From assembly GCA_002403515.1 (NCBI GenBank), contig DHHZ01000111.1:1-10197 (forward strand): 10,197 nucleotides of DNA, given 5' to 3'. The DNA comes from Legionellales bacterium UBA4759 (GTDB taxonomy: Bacteria; Pseudomonadota; Gammaproteobacteria; Legionellales; Legionellaceae). Below are positions 1 to 6,600 of this stretch, piece after piece. Numbering within the stretch: the stretch's first letter is position 1; every line of letters starts with the position of its first letter. A program made the position numbers and the translations under genes. Under the pieces are notes generated by a model that was not told where the DNA came from, made no database searches, and saw only the letters and a list, made by a program, of their open reading frames with translations.

Positions 1-207
1 AACTGCAGCTAATGGTAAAATATAACCCAAGGTCATCCCCAGGGTGGAACCCAAAACAGTTGATGTAGCTTGTGCAATGCCGATTGCTAGATTATGAAAA
101 ACAGATGGGGCAATTAGAAAAATAGTACCATAAATACCTAAACCTGCTGCCGCTCCATACATCGCAGGCTTATTAGATGAGCTTTTATCAAAAAACATCT
201 TTGCCAT
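1..207 (-). CDS. Partial small-residue-rich membrane protein (N-terminal 69 residues)
   Basis: This open frame reads leftwards from an ATG at 205-207 and continues past the left edge, so only the first 69 residues are visible. A strong Shine-Dalgarno (AGGAGG on the minus strand, 215-220) sits 7 nt before the ATG and fixes the start. The short N-terminus (MAKMFFDKSSSNKP) is polar and basic. It is followed by a glycine/alanine-rich hydrophobic stretch, about residues 16-47, and a second one, about 51-69, with GxxxG-like spacing (GAAAGLGIYG and GSTLGMTLG). This suggests an integral membrane protein with closely packed helices. No signal-peptidase site is evident. I do not recognise the family; the function is unknown. 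It is divergent from the kinase gene at 416. Confidence 0.8.
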   Translation of the reverse strand, partial: MAKMFFDKSSSNKPAMYGAAAGLGIYGTIFLIAPSVFHNLAIGIAQATSTVLGSTLGMTLGYILPLAAV

Positions 208-246
208 AATACGACCTCCTCTTCGATTAATTTTCATTAAATAACT

Positions 247-264
247 TATCATAACTGTATGATA
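247..264. promoter_or_regulatory. Perfect inverted repeat in a divergent intergenic region (candidate operator)
   Basis: The arms TATCATA and TATGATA (7 bp each, perfect) are separated by ACTG. The dyad lies 40 bp upstream of the minus-strand membrane-protein start. On the minus strand a possible promoter, TTGTTT-N18-TATCAT, has its -10 hexamer inside the right arm, so a protein bound here could occlude RNA polymerase. The sequence is AT-rich, so chance occurrence is possible. The dyad is directly visible; the operator role is inference. Confidence 0.35.
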
Positions 265-350
265 TGGCAATAATTTTTATATAAACAATTCTATTTTATT
301 TAATATTAATCTTTTTGAATTATATTTGAATGATGAAACAAATTACTGAA

Positions 351-378
351 TTGCTTAAAAATTTCATTGTAGTAAAAT
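351..378 (+). promoter_or_regulatory. Candidate sigma-70 promoter for the P-loop kinase gene
   Basis: TTGCTT (351-356) and TAAAAT (373-378) are separated by 16 bp, about 38 bp upstream of the kinase ATG. Both hexamers match consensus only in part, and AT-rich surroundings give many look-alikes. Confidence 0.35.
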
Positions 379-415
379 TCAAGCATTCTTATGAATTTAA
401 AAAAATAATAATATA

Positions 416-1078
416 ATGCACCTTATTTTAATTGCGGGTGGCTCAGGATCAGGCAAGTCTACCTTGGCCAATAAATTATTTCTAAATATGAAAAATCAGC
501 ATTTTTCTGTGTGTTTTATTTCAATGGATGATTATTATTTAGAAGTACCTGATGATGTCACTGATATTAATCATTTTCGTCAAACTGAAAATTTTGATCA
601 AATTGAAAAGTATGATTTAAGATTACTCACAGACCATCTTGAATTATTAAACCAAGGTCTTTCAGTAGAGAAACCAATTTTTGATTTTCCAACCAATAAA
701 AGACTCACATCTGAAATTATCAATCCTTGTGATTTTTTGATTATTGAGGGATTGTTTGCTTTAAGCTATGGAAAAATGTTATCAAATTCTTTTAAAAAAA
801 CGACCGTTTATGTTGGAAAAACTTCTTATTTAGATTTAATAAATACTCGAATCAAAAGAGATGGAGAGGAAAGGGCTCTAAGTCCTGAACATGTGATGTT
901 GAAAGAACGTAGAACAGTAGGAGCCGCATTCTTTTTTGAAATATGCAAAAGCAAGAGCGGGGTTGATTTCGATATTAGTAATGATTACTTCTTGGAAGGA
1001 GAGATTCATCCTTTGGATATTGCGGTCAATGATATTATAAGCAGCTTAGATGAAAGAACGCCTGCTTTTAAAAGATAA
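416..1078 (+). CDS. P-loop kinase of the uridine kinase / phosphoribulokinase superfamily
   Basis: This is a 220-residue cytosolic kinase, close to the usual uridine kinase length (about 210 residues). The Walker A loop GGSGSGKST is at residues 8-16, the DDYY motif at 38-41, and NFDQIEKYD at 59-67 matches the NFDHPDAFD-type segment. PIFDFPTNKR (87-96) is the nucleoside-binding segment, LIIEGLFAL (108-116) is Walker B-like, and RIKRDGEER (145-153) is the lid. Canonical uridine kinases carry P-x-Y-D-[FY]-x-x-H-x-R in the nucleoside segment. Here Tyr is Phe89 and His is Asn94, and the usual ERGR lid reads ERAL. ATP-dependent phosphorylation is well supported; uridine/cytidine as substrate is not. 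No Shine-Dalgarno precedes the ATG, but Walker A starts at residue 8, so a later start is excluded. The gene stands alone between two promoters. Confidence 0.85.
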   Translation: MHLILIAGGSGSGKSTLANKLFLNMKNQHFSVCFISMDDYYLEVPDDVTDINHFRQTENFDQIEKYDLRLLTDHLELLNQGLSVEKPIFDFPTNKRLTSEIINPCDFLIIEGLFALSYGKMLSNSFKKTTVYVGKTSYLDLINTRIKRDGEERALSPEHVMLKERRTVGAAFFFEICKSKSGVDFDISNDYFLEGEIHPLDIAVNDIISSLDERTPAFKR

Positions 1079-1107
1079 ATGCAGACTTTATTTTTTTATT
1101 CATGAAA

Positions 1108-1136
1108 TTGATGTTTAAAACAATAAATCATATAAT
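1108..1136 (+). promoter_or_regulatory. Near-consensus sigma-70 promoter for the cysteine-rich exported protein
   Basis: TTGATG (1108-1113), a 17-bp spacer and a perfect TATAAT (1131-1136). The predicted transcript start near 1143 leaves a leader of about 24 nt before the ATG at 1167. This is the best plus-strand promoter in the window and implies the gene is transcribed separately from the kinase. Confidence 0.65.
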
Positions 1137-1166
1137 CCTAAAATTCAAAATTACTGCAGAAAAAAA

Positions 1167-1907
1167 ATGCATAAATCTGTAAAATTAATCACTTCATTTG
1201 CTTTCATGATTGGGCCAGTCTTCGCAAATGAACAGGCTCTAATTCAATGTCCAACAACTATAGAATGCTCTGAAAATTCTATTCAATCTTGCCAGCTTTC
1301 AAATAATCCCTATGGTCTATGGAGTTATCCTAACGCAGGAGGCCGAGTTACAAAGGGCACGCATTTCTTAAGAGAGGTTGAATATTATAGCGAAACAAAT
1401 CAGATATTTTGTAACTATTATGCTAATAGAAGGCAAATTAGCCCGATAGTTGTTACTCAGATAAACCGCCAAAACATATTATTTCAACCATTTATCAATG
1501 AATTGACCACATGGGAGCAAATAAATTCCTCAATAGTCGACTGTGTTTCTTCTAACCCCGAGAATTGTTCTTTAGAAGAGAAACCTGAAATTTTACTTGT
1601 CAGTCATAGTTATTTAAAGTTTTATTATTCCAATCCCAATTCAGATGGGGTACATAATTACAAAATTTTTGAAAGACTATCCTATGAGAATCTTATTGAA
1701 ATTTGTAATGCAACAAATCACTGTATGATAAATATTGGTTTTTGTGATCACTTTGGATTTATTTGTGAACCTTATGGTGATGTTGATTTAGATATATCAT
1801 TCCCTCAAATTGTTAGAATCAATGAAATCCACAACGATGAAAAAAGACAGGGGGCTTGTCATCTTCAGCAAAAAGAACCATTTAATAGTATTGATTGCGT
1901 AAACTAA
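1167..1907 (+). CDS. Exported cysteine-rich protein of unknown function
   Basis: The 246-residue product begins with a typical Sec signal peptide: basic start (MHKSVK), hydrophobic core (LITSFAFMIGPVF), and a likely cleavage after Ala20 (VFA|NE). The mature part has twelve cysteines, at 28, 34, 42, 82, 126, 134, 180, 186, 193, 200, 231 and 244. This even number, together with export, suggests up to six disulfides formed in the periplasm or outside. The 180-200 cluster (spacing 6, 7, 7) is the most regular part. There is no lipobox, C-terminal barrel signal, or transmembrane segment after the signal. The Shine-Dalgarno is weak (AGAAAAAA before the ATG). I do not recognise a domain; a small secreted or periplasmic binding or structural protein is possible, but no enzymatic motif is evident. 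Confidence 0.8.
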   Translation: MHKSVKLITSFAFMIGPVFANEQALIQCPTTIECSENSIQSCQLSNNPYGLWSYPNAGGRVTKGTHFLREVEYYSETNQIFCNYYANRRQISPIVVTQINRQNILFQPFINELTTWEQINSSIVDCVSSNPENCSLEEKPEILLVSHSYLKFYYSNPNSDGVHNYKIFERLSYENLIEICNATNHCMINIGFCDHFGFICEPYGDVDLDISFPQIVRINEIHNDEKRQGACHLQQKEPFNSIDCVN

Positions 1908-1945
1908 TCTAGTATTAATTTTTAACAAAAAAACAAAAACAAACA

Positions 1946-1957
1946 CAACCATGGTTG
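1946..1957. promoter_or_regulatory. 12-bp perfect palindrome overlapping a -35 element
   Basis: CAACCATGGTTG equals its own reverse complement. It overlaps the first bases of the proposed -35 hexamer (TTGATG, 1955-1960) of the ankyrin-repeat gene and follows a 27-nt stretch made only of A and C (1924-1950). The position fits a repressor or activator site; that role is inference. Confidence 0.4.
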
Positions 1958-1984
1958 ATGGCACAGGTCTTATTGTGCTAAAAT
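1955..1984 (+). promoter_or_regulatory. Candidate extended -10 promoter for the ankyrin-repeat gene
   Basis: TTGATG (1955-1960), an 18-bp spacer, then TAAAAT (1979-1984) preceded by TGC, giving the extended -10 TGCTAAAAT. The spacer itself carries a dyad, GCACA-N8-TGTGC (1961-1978). The predicted start is near 1991, leaving a leader of roughly 55 nt. Confidence 0.5.
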
Positions 1985-2002
1985 AGCCCACAAAGTTCAA
2001 AT

Positions 2003-2018
2003 TGAATCAATTGATTCA
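2003..2018. promoter_or_regulatory. 16-bp perfect palindrome in the ankyrin gene leader (candidate operator)
   Basis: TGAATCAATTGATTCA is a perfect 16-bp palindrome with no loop. It lies just downstream of the proposed transcript start and 28 bp before the GTG start codon. A dyad without a loop is more likely a DNA site for a dimeric regulator than an RNA hairpin. The regulator is unknown. Confidence 0.5.
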
Positions 2019-2046
2019 TTGATGACAGGTTGAAGAGGGCATAATA

Positions 2047-2853
2047 GTGGAAGAAGATAAAGCTATCAAATTTAAGGCAAACAAAGCATTTTTTTTGAGT
2101 ATTGCAAGGGGTGATGTTTTAGACGTCGAATTTGCTATTGAACACGATGAACATGTTGATTTGAATAAAGTTTATGAACAAGTTACAAAATCAAATAAAG
2201 ACGAAACTATTGTTGAATTTGTCACCCCCTTAAAGAAAGCCATCCAATATGAAGATGCTGTAATTTGTAGAATTTTGATTAATGCAGGCGCTAGTGTTTC
2301 AAAAACTAAAAAATACCTCAATCATTCCCAGATTGGCTATCTTGACGCGATTTTATCTGAAATGCTCATTTGTGAATTGTCTAAACCTTATGTCAATATT
2401 CGATTGGTCATCAAATTACTAGAAGATGGGGCAAGTCTACTTTATCCCAAAAATCCATTGATGAGTTTCATTAAAAACGCCCATTTAACTGATAGAGTTT
2501 GTTTAGAAATTTTAGAAAAAATATTGAAATTTAAGTATTTAGAGGCAGAAATTTTAGAACAATTGAAAAGAGAGTCCAAGTGGGTTGCTTTGATGTCGAA
2601 TTTTTTATTCCAAAGAGTGTACCAATCCACAAAAACCACAGATCTTCAAATTTTATTAGATTATGGTGCTCGTTTTGATTATCAAATGCCCTATGAGAGT
2701 TCGGAGCTATTTTTATTAGATGAAGAAATTCATAAAACTGAAACGGCCTTCGAAAAAGCAAATCGTATGCATCTACATACAATTTTAGATTTATTTGAAA
2801 ATGCTCGTGAGAAGAATACTTTAGAAACTATCGCTGTCAAAAATATTGGATGA
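2047..2853 (+). CDS. Degenerate ankyrin-repeat protein, possible secreted effector
   Basis: A 268-residue protein with about five ankyrin-like units. NKAFFLSIARGDVLDVEFAI (12-31) is followed by TPLKKAIQYEDAVICRILIN with GASVS (60-84), then LVIKLLEDGASLL (120-132), TDLQILLDYGARFD (198-211) and TAFEKANRMHLHTILDLFEN (233-252). Helices between 140 and 195 do not match the consensus. Ankyrin repeats mediate protein-protein binding. The C-terminus (FENAREKNTLETI) is acidic in a way that resembles Dot/Icm translocation signals, which is suggestive only. No signal peptide or membrane segment is present, so the product is cytosolic or delivered by a Sec-independent system. The start must be GTG at 2047: AAGAGGG (2033-2039) lies 7 nt upstream, an in-frame stop is at 2023-2025, and the next Met lies far inside the repeats. 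Confidence 0.8.
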   Translation: MEEDKAIKFKANKAFFLSIARGDVLDVEFAIEHDEHVDLNKVYEQVTKSNKDETIVEFVTPLKKAIQYEDAVICRILINAGASVSKTKKYLNHSQIGYLDAILSEMLICELSKPYVNIRLVIKLLEDGASLLYPKNPLMSFIKNAHLTDRVCLEILEKILKFKYLEAEILEQLKRESKWVALMSNFLFQRVYQSTKTTDLQILLDYGARFDYQMPYESSELFLLDEEIHKTETAFEKANRMHLHTILDLFENAREKNTLETIAVKNIG

Positions 2854-2875
2854 TTAAGTATAGGATAATGAGTTG

Positions 2876-2884
2876 TGCTATCAT
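2876..2884 (+). promoter_or_regulatory. Candidate extended -10 promoter for the SDR gene
   Basis: TGCTATCAT matches the extended -10 form (TGn-TATnnT) without a convincing -35. It shares the octamer TTGTGCTA with the ankyrin-gene promoter (1973-1980 versus 2873-2880). A short dyad TTGTG-N9-CACAA (2873-2891) overlaps it. It would give a leader of about 45 nt before the ATG at 2936. Confidence 0.35.
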
Positions 2885-2925
2885 TACACAATAAGCATTT
2901 AAAAATATTATATTTTGAATGTAAT

Positions 2926-2930
2926 GGAGG
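2926..2930 (+). promoter_or_regulatory. Ribosome binding site that decides the SDR start
   Basis: GGAGG ends 5 nt before the ATG at 2936. The in-frame TTG at 2915 and ATG at 2924 lie upstream of or overlap this site, and the ATG at 2933 is only 2 nt from it, so 2936 is preferred. Confidence 0.7.
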
Positions 2931-2935
2931 ATATG

Positions 2936-3625
2936 ATGGAACAACCCCAAATTATTGCAATTACAGGTGCCTCTTCAGGGATTGGAGAGGGATTGGCCCG
3001 CATATTTTCTCAAAATAATTTTATAGTTATTTTGATGTCTCGAAACCTTCAAGCCATGAAAAAATTACAATTAAAAAATAGTTATTGTTATCAGTTAGAT
3101 GTAACTAATTTTCAAAGTATTCAAGAGTGTGTTTTGGATATTGAAAAAAAAATCGGTCCAGTAGATTTTTGGGTAAATAATGCTGGGGTTTGTTATGAGG
3201 GTGAGTTTTGTGAGATATCTACAGAAAAAAATCATGAAATGATTGATGTTAATCTCAAAGGTGTGATTCATTGTACAGAGGCAATATTGCCTTTCATGCA
3301 AAAAAGAAAATCCGGAATGATTATTAATATTAGCTCTGTTGCAGGCCGTGCTTCACGCGCAAATTTAAGCGTCTATGCCGCTACAAAAGCTGCAATAATA
3401 AGTTTAAGTGAGTCTTTACGAGTTGCAAATGCTAGACATGGAGTTCGCATATGTAATGTTTCCCCTGGAATCATAGAAACGCCCATGTTAAATCATCTTT
3501 CTTTGCGGAGTAATCCAGCACTTTCTGTTGAAAGCTTTGCTAAAACTATTTTATGGATAACGCAACAACCTAAGGAAGTATGTATTCGTGATATTGTTAT
3601 TGCACCAACTAGCTATGAAGCTTAA
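2936..3625 (+). CDS. Short-chain dehydrogenase/reductase (classical SDR)
   Basis: A 229-residue NAD(P)-dependent oxidoreductase of usual SDR length. Residues counted from the ATG at 2936: cofactor loop TGASSGIG at 10-17, LDVT at 54-57, NNAG at 81-84, and the catalytic tetrad Asn106 (DVNLKG), Ser134 (NISSVAG), Tyr147 and Lys151 (YAATK). SPG at 176-178 and ETP at 181-183 follow, as is usual after the active site. All catalytic residues are present, so it should be active. Arg36 (MSRN, after the second strand) leans toward NADP(H), but this is weak. The substrate cannot be read from sequence. It is cytosolic with no membrane segment. The gene follows the ankyrin gene after 82 bp without an obvious terminator, so cotranscription is possible. 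It converges on the long minus-strand gene. Confidence 0.92.
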   Translation: MEQPQIIAITGASSGIGEGLARIFSQNNFIVILMSRNLQAMKKLQLKNSYCYQLDVTNFQSIQECVLDIEKKIGPVDFWVNNAGVCYEGEFCEISTEKNHEMIDVNLKGVIHCTEAILPFMQKRKSGMIINISSVAGRASRANLSVYAATKAAIISLSESLRVANARHGVRICNVSPGIIETPMLNHLSLRSNPALSVESFAKTILWITQQPKEVCIRDIVIAPTSYEA

Positions 3626-3641
3626 ATAAAAACATATTCTA

Positions 3642-6600
3642 TTAATCTGAACGTCTTGGTCGGGTAGGCAACGGGACAACTGGGTTATCAGCAGATGGAT
3701 TCTGTTCAGTTGCAACAAAAAATTTCCCTTTGAAACTTGTATAGGTTTTTTTGAACTCATCTTCCATTTCCATTTTTCTAAAACCAATTAAACTCATGAA
3801 TTTTTGCCAAGATTGTTTGATTTGTGTAATTGTAGAGTTTTCTAAAAGAGAAAGTTTTGGAACTCTATTCACTTCTTGGGCAATTCGAGTGATAGCCTCA
3901 GAGTAATTTGATGATGTTTCAGGTTTTTTCAGTTCTAAAACCATGACATTTTTTAGTTTTTGAATAACTCTATATCTGGAATCATCTTTTGGTAAAAGTG
4001 ATTGTAATTTTAAAAGCTCAGAATATGCCTCTGTCATTTTTCCAAGAGCAGCAAATTCGGGCACATCTTTCTGAGACTGTTGATTTATAAGCGTTTGAAG
4101 TTCATTTGCATCGGATATTTTTTGAAAAGCATCATGGATTTTTTTCTGAGATTGACTCAAACGTTTCTCATATTCAATGACAAAGGGATTCGTTTCGGTG
4201 AAATAACTATTGATGACTATATTTTGAAGCACTTCTTGAAAACGAACGAGCGATGAATTGTAAAAATTTACAGTCTCCATTAATTGATGCTCAGGCGCTT
4301 CTGCAGAATCTAATCTGCTGAAAGTATCTCGGAGTAACTCCATCAATTCTAATTTTTCATTATTTTTTATCGCCTGCGCCAATTGTACCAAAAAAGAAGG
4401 GTAGGTGCTTTGCGCTTTTAATCTATCAATGAGTCCTTGGGTTAATAACCCAGTCATTTCTGATGCATAAGAGCCCAGTAAATCTTTGTATTCCAAATAA
4501 AATTGTTGGTTTATAAATACTTCTAGCATTTTTTCTGCCTTATGATTAAACATATCACGCGATAAATATTCGAACTGTTCTTGCCATCTTTGCCGAATAT
4601 CTTCTTTATTTCTATCTAAGAATTCTGAAATTTGAGATTTTAATCCAGTAATTTCTCTTTGAGCATCTATAAAATGTTTTGGTTTACTTAGGTTTTTGAG
4701 ATAATTGGGATCTTTGAATTTAGGATTCACTTGAATTAAAAATGGTAAAAGTTCGTTATAAATTCTCGTAAATGTTTCTTTAGACGCTGGAATATCCGTA
4801 AATTCTAGTCTCTCTAGTGCATCTAAGCCCTCAATTAATCGAGAGTTTTTATCTAGTAGCTTATTTTCTTCATTTTCTAAGAGATTCATCAGTTGCTCTG
4901 TATCGGGTTGTGGGAAAAGCGATAACAAATCATTTTGTTGATAAGGAATTTTTGAATGTTGATACAACGACTTCATTAAAAATATCAAGGAATCAGTAAT
5001 TTTTTGACTGAATCGAAATTTTTTTTCTAAGCTACCTGGCTTCATACCCATTCTAAACTCTGTCAGTGTTTTAAGGTCAAGAACCTCTTTTTGTAAATTT
5101 TGATGAATGAGCTCAATTCGTTCTTGAATATAAACTAAATTTTCTCTCGACAAAGCACCTAAACTATTAATCTGATTAAGAATATCAGCAATAGTTTTTG
5201 AAAATGCTTGCTTTGGTTTGTGCTCATCTGAAGGAGTTTCTCTTCCAAGAAAAGTATTCTTAATGTCTTCGATTAATGCATCGATGCTTTGATTTGCAAT
5301 TTCATTAGCAGCAGAATCACTTTCTCTATCGGCAAATGTAGTCGTTAAAATTGTGGATTGCCTATGCAGTCTTTGAAGCGAATGCGCAAATGGAACTTCT
5401 TCATGTCTGGGTAAATTTTCAATGACCGGAGCAGGTCTTTGCTCTAATTCAGGGGATGTCCCAGCCCCTGCACCCATTAAAGTAGATACCAATGTCAATT
5501 CTCTCATGGGCTCTAGTCGCTCTATTAAATCCATCATAAGACCGCGAATAATTGGGTCATTCGATAAAGCTTGTAGCTCTCCATAGGCCCACAAACCCTT
5601 GGTTAAAGTGGGATATAAAGTTCCTATCAAATACTGAACTTTTTCTCTTTCTTGGCCTGAAAGTCCTGACACCAAATCAGCAACCTTTGAAAGCATGGGA
5701 TCATGTTGATGCCAATCTGGATTTTCTAAGTCGCTCAAACAATCTTTTAAATAAAAATGAGCTTTTAAGAGGCGGTGGTAAATTTTGGCTTGTTCTGTGT
5801 GTAGAACAAGATTTGGATTAAAATCTTTAATTATTTTTCGTACATCTTTCTCTGGCGTAATTTGAATACCCAATTCTTGTAAAACTTGTGGTCTTAAAAT
5901 CTCATTGAAGTACGTAATCATGAACTCCATTGATAGACCGACATCTTTTGACATTTTGAGTTGTTTTATGCGACCAAAAAGATCTTGGTATTGGAGCATG
6001 TCTCCTTTTATTTCTAAGGGTTGAGACATTAATTTTGAAAAAAATTCATCCAACTTACCATGAGCCGCCGCATCAAGTTCTCTTGGAATATGGGGCGGTT
6101 CATATTGTGCGATAAGATTATTTCTGTGAAACTCTTCTTCGGCTTTTGCATGGGATAATTCCATAAAGACTTTATCCTCTACCGCTAAAACCTCTTCTTT
6201 AGGAAACGCATCAGAGCCGTTCAATGCCGCACAGATTTTTACATCCAATTGAGGATGAATTGAAACCAAATAGGGTTGCAGCAATTTATAATTATTTATC
6301 AATTGTCCTTTATCGGTCCCAGACAATATGCCAGATGACAAATCTCTAACAGTATTAAAAAATGTTCTGGCGTTTGACTCAATAATTTTAATTTTTTCCA
6401 ACTCAATTAAATAATCCATTAATCTTTCTTGACGCAACCTTGTCATCTGGTCTTCATAGCGTTGCGCGGGACTTTGTTCTTCAGTTTGTTGGGGTGGGCT
6501 TTGAAAGAGGTATAAATTGATGGTGGGTAATCTACTGGATATAAAATTAATGCCAGTATTTATGAATTGAATCTTGGGATAAATTTTTTGTTGGTAATAT

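Noticed and set aside
391..408. Five-codon open frame (MNLKK) just upstream of the kinase gene as a possible leader peptide
   Set aside because: There is no Shine-Dalgarno, no attenuator-like hairpin or repeated codon, and chance frames of this size are frequent in AT-rich DNA.
1797..2000. Minus-strand open frame of 67 codons overlapping the end of the cysteine-rich gene
   Set aside because: It lies antisense to a gene with a signal peptide and strong promoter, has low-complexity Phe/Val content from A/C-rich DNA, and lacks a Shine-Dalgarno.
2442..2782. Two minus-strand open frames inside the ankyrin-repeat gene
   Set aside because: They are antisense to a gene with recognisable repeats, have no ribosome binding sites, and their composition is that of a reversed coding frame.
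2915..2935. TTG start giving a 7-residue N-terminal extension of the SDR
   Set aside because: The GGAGG at 2926-2930 would be inside the extension and is correctly placed only for the ATG at 2936; the cofactor loop position then matches family norms.
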